Origin: Atopsyche davidsoni | Lineage: Eukaryota; Arthropoda; Insecta; Trichoptera; Hydrobiosidae | Direction: 5' to 3' | Length of the DNA stretch: 64,000 nucleotides | Assembly: GCA_022113835.1 (NCBI GenBank) | Contig: JAILWY010000029.1 | Coordinates: forward strand, 5,486,001 to 5,550,000 | Shown here: positions 41,001 to 54,700 of the stretch, piece by piece | Numbering within the stretch: the first letter of the stretch is position 1 | Layout of the letters: every line of letters begins with the position of its first letter | Position numbers and translations under genes: made by a program | Notes under the pieces: model-generated | What the model saw: the letters and a program-made list of their open reading frames with translations, nothing else | Told to the model about the DNA's origin: nothing | The model's database searches: none

Positions 41001-44000
41001 AGACATTTATAATTAGTTTCTAATGATAAACCAGATGTAAATGTAGATACATGACAAATTTATAATTGAGAACAAGTGTAACAATAGTGGAGTACCACAA
41101 AAAAATACTTTTCTCTTGTAATATTCTAGAATCAAGGGGTTAAATTACAAAACACTGCTTACATTGCGTGAACTCCCGAATTTATTAAATAATTTCAATA
41201 ATTCAACTCACTTCACTTCACTATTTCACAATGGCAGCTGACAACAAAATATCAAAATCAAAAGCAAACCAAAGACAATATGTTTTTTAAAATAATATTT
41301 AATGGCAACTGACAATAGAATAAAAAATCCATAAATTATTTTGATAATTTTAAATGATAATTCAGCGAAAATTTCATGGGAATTTACTTTTATTAAAACA
41401 ATCAATAATAGGCACATCAATGAAAGAGAATGTAATGCCAAAAGGGAACATGTTTTAATTATTACTGTAGATCTAAGGGTTGATCCGTATACATTCTATA
41501 GTATAAGAAGGAGATAGCCGCATCTGAGCTTACATTATCAGAAGGGAGACAGAGTATATTACATTACAGATAACTATCCAAACACAGAATTTGTCTAACA
41601 CGTCGATGATTTTCTATATGTGATTGTAAAATGTATTTACACGTCAATTATCAATAATCCTCTATTCTGAACACGTCATTAAATGTTCATTTACATTACA
41701 TAAATATGATAACAGTACGATTAGTATGATGTAGTATATAAAACGTTCTATCTCTATGTTACAATTAAGAATGACTATGTCATTAATGCAGATGTCATTT
41801 ACGGTGCATGATATCTTGGATGACACATATGGCAAATGAATAACAGCTCACAATGACGGCTTTACACGACCATGTATATGCAAGATACAAAATTTAAAAT
41901 CCTATTTGTCAGTACCGTGGGTATTGAGACCGAGCAGGCCTTGCCTGTCAATAACTCGGGTTTATTATGGAATATTTCTGATGAAGAGACGTCTTCCTCA
42001 GGCTCCTGCACGGAGAAGTTATAAACCCAGGCATGCTGCTACTCAAATCCTCTCTAACAAAATTAAATTAGAAATACATATTTTCACAGAAACACGACTA
42101 ATCTTAGAAATATTAGTCTGAATTAAAATAATTACTTTTAAGTATAATTTTTGTTTAAGTAGCTATCAGTTTTTAAAAACCCTTTTATAAACTTTTAATG
42201 TTTCTTCCGTCATGAAAATCAACACTGGGAAACAAAATATGTATCAATGTTAGCATTCACGCATGTCCCAAAGAGGGACTACGTGGAACCTTCAGAACCC
42301 ATTAAGTTTTGCCACAGCTTCATCATGTCCTTGCTGGACCTTTTCCAAGAGTAGGTGACGGAGCGTGAAACAGATTCTACAATGAACTTGAAATATTAAC
42401 ATACCATGTTATTTAATACCCAAGCTATTGACAAAATGGATCCATCAGGCATGGTTCTGAAAAATCCCATAATTAACACCATCCATTGAGAGCTGCAAAA
42501 TAAATGGTACAAATCACTAATAACTAAATTAAATTAAATGACAAGAAAAATGACAAATTCATTATAAATACGATAAAACAAACGCACTTTAGTTTAATTT
42601 AATTTTAACAGTGATCGCTTTATCGTAAATTTAAATATACTTAAGAATACAATGCCATTATATGACGCCATTTGATTCTGACTTTTTTAAAAGCACGAAA
42701 ACTACACGACAAATATTTACACTCAAGAGTCGCTCGTCGCAAGGTCATATTTCACGTTCATACAATCTACAAATATTATATTTCCGATTATTCAAACCTC
42801 CTTAACTAACAAAAGAAATCATTGCACGTCAGAAGATATGCATTTTTTGATACTGTGACTAAGATTGTGTTATTCACGCTAACACGGCAAATGTAGAATG
42901 ATTTTTGGATTCTTTTATGACTAAAAGTTGACTAAGCATAGTATTTCAATAAATATAAATGAAATCAATGGTTCGCGATGCTACTGAAACTTTTCACCGA
43001 GACTGCGAGAGCTCTTTCAATCTACTATCAGAAGTATTTAGTGAATATTCTTGAACATCTTGAGATAATTGACTAATAAACAAACCAAGAGAAGTTTCTA
43101 GAAGTTGTTATGTTTTCACTTGAAGTATACCCAGTAATTGCTTTAAAAGTTAATTTACAATGATTTTCATAATTATTAGAAGCAGCATCGATCATCAGTC
43201 TTATCGTCTGATGATGCGTCTATAGATGAAAGAGTTTTCAGTACCTTAGTAAAAAAATTCAGTAGTCTCATTAACTGTTTGGTTTTATTTATATTTATAT
43301 AATGGAGTACTACAAAATATAAACCATTACAATTAGTATAGTATTTCAATAACAAGAGTGGACACTTTAGATTAGTCTCTAATCTATGTGCCGAAGCTCT
43401 TTGGTTGTTAGAAATACTAATGTTGTTGTAAAAATTAGATTGGATTATAACCATGATTAGATATTATCTTTGGTGTTGAATACTGTTAGATTAGGGCCGA
43501 ATCTAAAAAAAGTTATAAATGTCGCCTGTTGAAATGATGGACAGTGATAAATAAACATCAGCTGATATTTCTCCGAAAAGTGTCTGGTGAGAGAAATCAT
43601 ACAAATTTAGAAATTCTGTTTCCACAATTAGTCGATGCTGTTGAAGAACATGCGGATCGTGTACTTCAACAGCGAGCAGGAGGGAGTGAAATTATAAAAA
43701 AAATCTTCTCGAAGAAAAGATGAAGAAATAGAATTCTAACACGCTTTATGTTTTCAAGGGATTGGAGGTTTGGCGTGAGGCTGATGTTAAAATATACTTT
43801 TATAGACAAAAAAAGATTCGGCCCTATGATTGTTTAAATGCCCTTGTCCTTGTCTAGCACAGATATACATTACAGATTTGAATTCATATTTAATATTTCA
43901 TTAAATGTAAATTTATTAAAATGCCTACAAAGGATTTATTTAAAATACTAAATTACAGATCGTTTAAATATTAATAAAGCAAATTGGATATATCTTTGCA

Positions 44001-45328
44001 TATCTCCACTATATATACACATTGATGAGTTTTTGAGAAGTTGTAATGTGCTTTGTGAATATATGTTCCTTGGACATGTGGCGCGTGAGGTTTTATGACA
44101 CGTGAGTTGAACACAAGCTATATACATGATAATTATACTTAAAACGTGGAGATATTTCAAAAAGATATACAACCTGCGATATGTATATATGGTATATCTT
44201 AATGCAGTCTATATTTTTCATAGTAAAAGTAACACTAAGTCCATAGTATCCAATAATTAACATTATAGAAATGTGCATTTTGATAAGAAGTTATCGTTTA
44301 AGAACTTCCTATTCAATTGAAATAAATAAAAGTAATTCTATACTATATTGGATGAAAGTACTAAGAAGGGTTACAAGAAAGCTCACTTTACATAGGCAAC
44401 AAGAGAACTTCTAGAAGCCAAAGAGCCAAGTCAACCTCCGCAGAATGTCTTGAATTTTAAAAGTACACAACAAGCAAAAAGTTATATTGAGTGTTTTCAA
44501 TGGGAATCCACTTGTTTTTTAGCTTGTATGGACTGCACGTCACTGCAATATGAACACACATAAATGAATCGAGTGTTGATTGCAAAAAACCTGATGTTTA
44601 TATTGTCAGCTCGAAAATTCAAAGATCTTTCCAATAACCCTCTTAAATATTTACCAACACGTATTCAGTTGTTTCATATCAAACAGAAGCGAAACAAATC
44701 CAAAGACTCAAGATTGCCACTTCTAAAAATTCAATTATAAATAATTTCTATATCATTGTGACATTCCCTCCCATACATTTATTGTACGCACATATAAACT
44801 AACATTAAACTCACAACATGTTTAAAACATTATGTCGACACATCAAATATACTCAAAGCCTCCACAATCGATGGACTGATTTTCCGTCAGTTTCAAGACT
44901 ATTTCCCTATTCACAAAGTGAGCGCAAAACAAAATGTCCGTCGTTCCACAAAATCAACAATCTTGCAAAACTGTCGTTTGCAAATAAATGCATTTCTATT
45001 AAACAATAAACACTATTAAAATCAGTAAAGCACTACACATAATAAGTTCCCTGGAATAAATGCAGTAAAAATACCGTTTTGTTAAAAAAAAAAGTGGAAT
45101 TCGCGACGATTCGTTGTATTTATTAGCTCTCGTTTATCAAAAACCTTGTCACAATAGTGTCTATGTACACCGTCATCTTAGTTTGTTCATACTCCATTCA
45201 AAACATAAAACACGCAATTAATGAACAGTCAAAACATAAAATAAATACTGTCAACAATGACGTGCAACGTGGTAACGTTACATGTCATTCTGTGCGCTCA
45301 AATTACGCTAGTAATATGTCCACATAGA
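38021..45328. other. AT-rich interval between convergent genes
   Basis: Only short spurious frames. Part next to 45328 is presumably FoxP 3' UTR on the minus strand. I saw no transposon ends, tRNA or exon-like sequence. Confidence 0.5.
45119..45124 (-). terminator. Candidate FoxP poly(A) signal
   Basis: TTTATT on the plus strand is AATAAA on the minus strand, about 205 bp past the FoxP stop codon. Others follow further on, so this is only the first possibility. Confidence 0.3.
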
Positions 45329-45782
45329 TCAGTTAATTTTCTCAGTGTGCGTGACATCTGCCGAAGCACCATTATTGTTGAGTGAGAGATTTTCTGCTTC
45401 CTCAGCTTCATCGTCCATCATGTCCACAACGTGGGTCTCCGCTTTGTGGTGGTGCCCACGCTCATCGGTGCTTCTAGCTTCTTCGGAGTTTCGGCCGGAG
45501 CGCTCTCCATCTTCTTCTGGCCTCCTAGCGTATGACTGCGGCATGTCGTCATAGCCGTCAGGGCAGTGATAGTCGGGTCTGGGATAGTCATGCTTGGCGT
45601 GGTGCATGGCAGCATGCCCGAACTCACTCTTGAGGCTGAAGATGTTAGGTTTGACATCCATGGCTTCCTGTCCGTGGCCGTGGCGAGGAGGCGGTCCATC
45701 AGAAGAAGAGCTGAGATTCTCTGGCTTGATGTCGCTGTGTCCGCTCTGCACAGACTGACCGTATCCATTCATAAGACTGGAC
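45329..45782 (-). CDS. FoxP: FoxP terminal exon
   Basis: 454 bp including stop TAA at 45331-45329. Encodes about 150 hydrophilic residues: [20 protein letters not shown], a His-rich middle, an acidic [14 protein letters not shown] segment and a Thr/Lys end. KPENLS and AENLSL resemble the PxDLS motif by which vertebrate FOXP proteins bind CtBP; IKPE fits a sumoylation consensus. No fold predicted. Confidence 0.9.
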
Positions 45783-48700
45783 CTGAAAAGAAATGCACAA
45801 TATGAGGTGTAATGTTCACTATTTTGTGAGACATTTTTAATAATTATCATCATTAAAAATAATGAAATTAATTAATTAATTAAAAAAGATTTTAGGAAAT
45901 CATGCGTGCGAAGGAACAGTCCCAAAATTTGGCAAGGAATTTTAGATTTTCTTTTTTAAGTTTAAATAGCAAAATCTAAGAAAAAAAATTTACTAAATTC
46001 ATTGATAGTATCTGGATAAATAATGAAGTTTAATGTAGGTTAGTTAAAAAGTTTCCTTGAAATATGCACCTAATATATTAAAATTGATTAGAAGTGTTGT
46101 ACATTACAGATATAATAATTAAACAGACATGGTAAATTGTATTTTATTAATTATTCATTGAAATTTAATCAAAATCATTGAAAATATCAGAAATTTATAC
46201 CATATGATTAATTCCCCATCATCAAACCAAAAATCCCTAGAAGCAATCTTTGAAAAACAATGTAAATGAAAGTATGTTTGCAGAGGGGGATTCCCTTAAT
46301 CCACTGCCAGACACTCGGCAAACAGCAGGGGTCACCTTTGTGTCCCCTGCCGGGAGCCCCGAACAATGGGGACCTAATCCTCAGCTCAAACTCTGGCTGG
46401 CCTTCGACCCTCTTCTCCCTGCGTAAATGCTGTTAAGTACTTTTTTGGAATTAAGTCTATTGGGAGATTATTATATGTCTCTTTGGGATTTTCTGTAATT
46501 ACTTTAAAAGAAATGTCCAAAGTATAAGGGAGCAGTTTTATTCTTGAATATTAAATAACCAAAATAAATCACGCGTATTTACATTACAGAAGATATTATA
46601 GCTTCCGAGCATATCACTCAAGCAAAAAATTTACCAACAAACATGAATAGCCAAATGGCTCAGAGATATCATTTCATTTTTATTTGTGAACGCATTCTCT
46701 TTTCAGGGATTTTTCAGACTAGTTAAGAGAAGACTTTAAATGTTTTAAATATGCTAACGAATTTAAAAAAAAACAATTTTGAAGATTTCAATAAAAATTA
46801 AATTAATCATCTAGTGGTGGTAAATTTAAAATGAATAGTGAAAATAAATTAAATTAAAATGGACAAAGTTCTTCTGCATCGTTAACGATGTGAACTACAT
46901 CTGCTCGTTATTGAATTCACTGTCGCAGGCAGCAAGTCGGCGACCCCTGGCCTAACCTGCTGCAGTCCAGAAAATGCAAAGAGAGAGAACACATTACTTT
47001 TCATACCTGTACTCCTCATGTAGCGATTGATAGTCCTCCGGTCCAGCCATGTGGTCTTCTGGTCCCATGTACGGTAAGCTGCAGTCCTCCATCATACCCT
47101 GGAAACCAGATTCACAGCATCATAGTATCTGGTAACCATTTAATACTCAATAGATCGCTGATACTTATTGCTTTAATAAAATATGATTATAGATAAACAA
47201 TATTTAGCAAATTGATTGATGAAACAACACAAAAAATCCTCTAATTTTAGTTAATCATTAAATTCAAAGTAGACTTCTGTTCGTAGAATGACAGTTCAAT
47301 TTTTTTTATTATCTAATCTAATGAATCACATAAGTAAGCGATAGACGATAGATGTTGAAATATTCTCTTACCTGAAGGTTTCTCTTGAGCGCCTCGCTGT
47401 AGCCTTGAGGGCTATGCAACATCGGAGGGCTCTGCGTCATCATGCACCTGTGAGACAACACACATGTTAGTCCAAGTCGACTCCTCAATCCTCACATTCC
47501 AACCTAACCTAACCTTCTTCTATCAGTAAATCATGATTTCAAGACACGTCTCCAAACCAAATGACCTGTTATCAACAGATTGTTAAGATTTTTTGTGTAA
47601 TTTAAATAAAAAAGATATTTATCAATCAAACTCAAGAGAAAAATATTCAAATGAATTTTTAAAAGACAGTCTCGTCCATTTATTGATTAATCCAACAATT
47701 TAAACTAAACAAATTCAACAATTTGTGTATTAAAAATATTTGAGCCATTCTGAAGCTCTGTTTTTTTACTTTTAGATGCAAGTTTTACTCCCAAATTTTT
47801 AAAGGCTTATTAAAGTAAACAAAGATTAACAACCTGTTAAATTCTTCACATTGATTTAATAAAACGTCATCTATATAACTTTCTGCAACTTGGATGGAAT
47901 TTTAAATTAAAAAAGCTAAACAGCGATTGTGTTTTTACAATCTACGTGACATATTTGAGTGTGTTAACTTTGTTCTTATCATTATTTCTGAATTTGTGCG
48001 TTAAAACCACAGCAATTCAAATACTTTGAGCTTTTCAAGTGGATTTAAAAATGTTTGGAGTGAATTGAATCATTTAGAGTTGAAGAACTAAAATCTATTT
48101 ATTTTAATTACTAATTTGAGTATAAGAATTTATCCAAGAAAAACATTACGGGATTTCAATATCACCAACTTAATTGTGAATATTATTTATCACAATGGTT
48201 TTAATCAAAATAATAGTTTTCTTCAATGAATTCTATGTTGCGTTCGTGAATGTATGAGACATAGTTTTATTGGAATAAATTAGTTTCTGCATTATTTTTT
48301 AATAAATACAGAATAGTATTCGCATATAACTAATATCTTTAAAATGGCTTAAATATTCATTATGTGTTGAATACTTAAGCCTGATGTGTTCTTTGTGTAT
48401 TTTTGTAACATATTTTATATTAAAAGTATTGTTCCATAAAGATTTACAGTCATTTTCATTTGAAACAGTTTAATCTTATGAAATAATATTTTTATAGCAA
48501 ACAGAAAGCTGTGGAAGGTTTCGTTGTTTTGGTCAAATTTTAATTTTAATGTCAAAGATATTTCCATGTTTATTGAAAGGAAAGCTTCCGTCGAATTCTC
48601 TTTGCTTTTTTTTGACAGATCTGAGTTTTCTGCCGTCTGTCAAATATTTTCTTGGAATAGATTTTTTTTTGCCAAATGTGGTTTTATAATAAATATAAGA

Positions 48701-51700
48701 TGTCTGATGTGTCGATAGTCGGATAAATAGAATAAATATTAAGGGGAAAAGATTGGAAAATATTATAAAAAAAGAGAGGTTAAAAATAGTTAAAAAAGAC
48801 ATTTAAAAAACATGCGAAGTCAAAAGATGTTAAATAACATTGAAAGCATGCAATAGAGAGCTAAAAGACATTAAAATACTTAAAAAAAACAAACAATTGT
48901 ATAAATACCTTGAATCAGCAACAATATTTTAATAAACCAGTAGTTATATACAATGTCAAATGTGGAATCTGCTAGAAAGAGGTAAGAATAATTTTGAAGA
49001 AATTGTCATTTCAACCTTTGCTTCTGTGGAAAGCGTAAAAATTTATCAAAACGAAGCCGAGTATAAACATTTTTCCATTTAACTTTTGGTAAAAAATTAA
49101 GTGTTTCAGAAATGAAAAAAAAAACAAGTGTTGGAAGACCAGAATAGAAAAAATTCTCTTCTTACCTCAGCGTAATTTTGGTGCCAACAATAGAAATAAT
49201 TTTTTTTAAAGGGAAATATCTTCTCTCCGAATATATCCTGAACCTAGAAGAGGGCATTGCAAACGACACCAAAACGTCTGTTACTGTTAAATTCCAAGTA
49301 TACTGTTGCGGTTAAACCATTATCACTATGTAGAAAGCCATGCAGACAAACATGGCCACCTCGAAAGCATTCCGACCTCCTATCATGGTAACATTTCATG
49401 AAGTGTTGTATAGCAAGCCGCGCATCTCAAACGTGAAGTCAGCTTTCGTTTTTGCTAGAAGCATGCTAAGTTTGCTTTGTCAGGGGAGCTTCATTTATCA
49501 AACCTATTTAGCAAAACAAAAAGTATGAATAGTCATGCTATGAGAGTATTATATTTGGATGACTCCCACCCGTGGAGGTTAAATTGCTAATAAAAATTAA
49601 AAGACCTTTTCATTTTTCACAACGAAATGAGAATATGTATGATTTTCAGTTAAAGTCAGTTAGAATATGTGAAATATCAAATATTCATTAAATAACTTCC
49701 TACTTGTGTGAAAGTTACTTTGATTGATAGTTTAAAACAGTTTTTCATAAGTTAAATATCAATAAAGTTGTTCACTTTGAATGGATTTTGATAAATGAGG
49801 ATTCCCACAGTTCTAGCGATTGTTATTTTTTTTGGTGATTATGGCTATTAAATGGGTTTTCAAATTACCTGATTTGTTTAATAATACATAAATGTTGCCA
49901 GCGCTGACAGCCGAGACCAAATAAAATGAAATATCGAGCGATGAAGAGCCAAACAAAACAACACCGATCCATACCAAACAGGGAGGCGGGCCCGAGCTGT
50001 CGGAAAACATCATGGAAGTTAGGGCAGCAGGTCTGCTCAGCGATAAATACTTTGATAGGCGCACAGTCAAGGTCATTGAGAAAGAGACAAAATACTATTA
50101 TACATCTTAAACCCGAATAAAAATATTTTTAACAACGCTCATTAAATACTTTTGACTGTATAAATGCTGATCACCGTCAATACTTCCAGGTTCATACGTT
50201 CAAATGGCTTCAAATTTTATTTACTAGAAGATTCAACATTTTGGAATTAAAACTAAACTTCTGATAATTGGTTCAGATAGGTACATTATTACAACACAGA
50301 ATTTTATTAAAATCAATATTTCAGTTTAAAGAAAATTCTTTGCTATTCACAAAATATTACTTTGGTATTCATTATTTGGGTATAATTAATATTTAAAAAA
50401 TATTTTAAATGATTTAAAAATTGTTTCAAATGTGAATAGATTACTTAAAAACATATTTTTAACTTAATAAAACTTATACGAGTTATTAATAATAACCGTC
50501 AATATTACAAAATATTCATGTGTATGATTAGACGTAACCAATTAAAGTATTTATCGCCGAGCGAGTCACACACACCTCAATACTGAGGACACCAACGCTA
50601 TATAAAACTGCATCGCAGCACATCCCCGGACGGCGTAATACGACAACTCAGGCCGGCTCGCAACAAAGAAAAGAAAAGAAAGGAAAAGAACACAATGAGC
50701 AGCACAGCGAACGGCACGCCGGGACAGAGATTCGGACCGCGGGCCCCCAGGGTGATGCGCTACACTAACTTGACTAACTGGTACCAACACAGCTTTTAAA
50801 CCATAGCCAAAAATTCAGACACTTAACCAGCACCTATATCTTTTTAAGAATATTTTTTTATGTCATTTTTGAAAAAGAAAACATTTTTGATAGCGTGTAA
50901 CATTTTCATGTGCTGAAATTTATCTACATTATTAAATAGTTTTAAATTTTGTTTGGGATGGACAAACAAAGACAAATAATAAACAAAATTACCCAAACTC
51001 ATTATCTCATAAATTTTTTCTTGAGATAGTGTGTAGAAAAATAACAAATTAGCTCGCATGACATTTTTGCTTCAGTTTTGGAGATCAAGTTTCTCCAAAA
51101 TGCACGCGAGTTGGCAGACTAGCAGTCCTCAGCCTTAGGCTGTCATCTTTATTGATTTTAATATATTTCAATTGTCATGTGAATCGACACGAGTCCTGTA
51201 TCAACAGTTGTTCAAATCACATGAACTTATCGTTTTGCCATGAATATATATTATAATATATCATTAATTTTCAGTGAAATTTTAAAAGAACTGAATAAGC
51301 ACACCTATAATTAAATGTTATGAAAAAATTCAACAGCAAAAAAAATTATATCACGCTATAAAAAATAGAAAACTATAGTTTTAATGAATGTTTCATTTTA
51401 ACTCTGGTTTTGTTTTAGCTGCAAGCCTGCAAAGAACTGACAGCCACTTCTGCTTGAAGCATTGCTGTTTCCTGGCCATGGTTTTACAAACAAGCCTCCA
51501 CGCACTACGTATAAGCTTCAATGTTCTTTCGTTTCTATCCTACGATGATTCCGCTGAAACCTCGCGAGTCCTACTTCCTAACCTCGTGTATCACCAATTT
51601 CACTATTTTATTGCAAATATATTCATATCGACAACGTTTAAAGCCATACCTACAACCCTGATGATTTTGAAATTAATTTTAGACCTGATATTATGGGAGA

Positions 51701-54700
51701 TACGTGAAAACACATCAGACTTTGGATTTAGAGGGATCATCTAGTATCAATCAGATTGTTAAAATATATAAAACTTAATTTATTGACATATATTTTGAAA
51801 AATATTACTAAACAGCTACAAAATTGTCACAAATATCAAAATGTGATACACAACTTTCTCACGTATGATGTATAATTAATTACTATGAATAGTATTACTT
51901 GTGAATAGAAAATCTCATCTTAATTGTATATTCAAGATTGATTTTCATGTTATCTATTGCGAATATTTCAATCATTTTTGAAGATCGTATGTTGTGATTG
52001 TCACACTGTAAATATTTATTTGATATTCTTTGTTGGATTTTATAATAAAAGAACAAAGTTTGATTAGTAAACATTTAAACTGCTTTGCGAGTTTAATTTA
52101 ATGCAGAAATAAGTCGGAAATAATGCAGTTTCAATTGTCTATTTGTAAGACTGATATTATAAACCCCAGTAAATTGAGAGTCGCCTGTAGTTTAACACGT
52201 ATCAGCCACAGGCCTAAGGTTTAAGAAGTATTATTGGTTAAGAGTCTCAGAAGTATAATGAAGTTATGACTTTATACATTGCAGGTGTTGATGTCATCTT
52301 GAAATGCCTGGTGTTATTTTTGAATTTCAAATATAATTGTTTAATTATCTCTTTTGGATTTCATTTAAAAGCTTTGAAATATTGCACTTAAAAAACTAAG
52401 CATGTGAAAAGTTCCACGTTGTTGTTTGTTGACGAAAAAATTATACAAAAAGATTTTAAGATATTCAACGGTAATATTTAAGACTTTTTATAATTGTGTA
52501 CGAAAACAAGGATATCTAACGGCATACGTCAGTAAAAGAAACGGGATTAACTTTTAATAAATTTAAATAGCAAATTATTTATTTGTATGCAGCTGTCACG
52601 TGAAGCGTGCATTCGAGTGAGGTTCTTTTGATGCTAGTCAAGAAAGACTTTGTGAAGATGAAGATTCGCATTTTAGTAGATAGTTCACAATATCAATATA
52701 TAGCTATCAATATCCGAAATCCAAAAATTACACTTCAAAGCATTCATTCAACCTAATATCACATTTCATATCAAAAGTTTACAATTTTCTTAACAAATCA
52801 CTTACAAAAAATACAATCGATAAATCTGTATGATCTCATTGTATAAAATATAAATATAATTTTTACAAATCTATATTGATAATTATAATAATTGACAAAT
52901 ATGTATATAAAATTGTGTTAATGAAATCTTTTAGCATTGGGTTAGTTTTTTTATACTGAATAAACTACATTATTTGATCAGATTTTAATTAACCATTGAC
53001 TCACATTGAAAATACCATATTTTTGTATTATTTTATAGTCATAAAGACAAAATGCATTTTTTTAGAATCAGATCACTTTTAATCTACGAGATTTAGGAAG
53101 ATAAAATAGATTGAGCCTCTTTTTCAATTTTTACAGCAACTAGGAAGAGTTATTCACGTCAGATGCAAATCATATCGATTGGCTTGTAGACTATGTTGAT
53201 ATTTGAAATATGTATTAAAAATTAGTAGGTATATTCTAAATTAAATATTTTTACAGGACTATAACATGTTTGCAGGTTTTGGTGGCCATTGTTAATGTTC
53301 TTGGGTGTTCAGCTACATCAAGTTTTCATTAATATTGTAACGTTTCAGACTTGGTAGTGTAAAAACTTTGGGTATCGAACGTGGACATATTTTGAATATT
53401 CAATACTTATCCATGAGGTTGTGCTGTAGAATATTTTCAAAGTGAGTCAATGGTAATACACATTCCTGCTACGAGTGAGTTGCGTACTGCAGGTGAGATT
53501 GTGTCTAATTATTCCGCAGTACTCTTGCCTAGAGAGCGCGAGGCTTAGGTCAGGTTAGGTGACAGTCGGTATGGTTTGTTTGTTTAATTTTTTGTTTTTG
53601 TTATGGAGGAGCACAGGCGAACAACATCAGCACACATCCAGCGGTACGGCTAATCAATCAAACTCTAAGAGTCTAAAGGCCATGACAGCGTGACGACGGA
53701 CCCAAGGGAGATTCACACTACGTCAGTTACGGCACTACGTTTACTCTATAGTAGCGTGAAGAATCGCAAATAATATTTACTAAGGCTGTCGAGGAGGTTA
53801 CTTTGAATAATTGATGTTTAAAGTACTTTATTAAAATATACACAGCACACATTTTAGGGCTGCTTGGTATGAAAAGGAGTCTTGAAAATCTCATTAATAT
53901 TGGAAATATGCGTATCTAATCACTGTTCAATTTGATATTTCATAACTTAGGAGTATGTTTGGGCACGACTTAAAGACCAAACAGTTCTAAGACTGTTTTG
54001 ACCGATTCAAGATAGTTTTATAATAAGGGTGTTTTGTTTTATGCTACGTGAGCAAAACAGTGGTGAGACTCTTTTTTGTCATTATTCATCCAGTCTTATT
54101 GTAGAATAATAATTTTTAATTGAAAAAAAATACATTTAGTTCTGCATTGTAATATTCTATATAAGTAAATAGTTCTTGTAATGAAAATACATGGTTTTTT
54201 TAAATCAAAATAATAAAATTTAGTCGGCTATTTATAAAAACATTACTTTGAAAAACCCTGACAGCCTAATGAAATCAATTCAGTAGTTGTTTTTTTATAA
54301 ACAACTATCATAGACTCATAAAAAGAGTTGTTCAGAGTCCTTGAAGCTTTTGACAGAAAAGATCGATACTTTATGGACTGGCCTATAATTTTCATATAAA
54401 TTATAAACACATTTAAGTTAAGCAAAATTTTAACAAATGCAACGTTTTTCACATAAATTTTATTAAGAAAATAACCTTCTCGATAAAACCCTATCAAAAA
54501 AAATTGACTATTATGAAATGTAGTCGACTCAATTTTTGTTGAAGGAAGAAAATCTGTAACCGAGTTTTATAGAGACGTTCATTGAAGCAGATCTAAGTAA
54601 ATTACAGTTTAATGATGTCATAGCCTGCTTTTTAAATTATGGTTGTACTGTTTTGAAGCAGTAAAATCATCAAATGAAAGGCAAACCGTAGTGTCATTTA

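Noticed and set aside
45345..45805. Plus-strand frames opposite the FoxP terminal exon
   Set aside because: Composition and position follow the FoxP exon; splice sites and protein similarity support only the minus strand.
51388..51744. 118-codon plus-strand frame in a FoxP intron, tested as second exon of the mini-gene
   Set aside because: Splicing from the candidate donors to the acceptor at 51418 reaches a stop after a few codons, and the frame itself shows no known domain.
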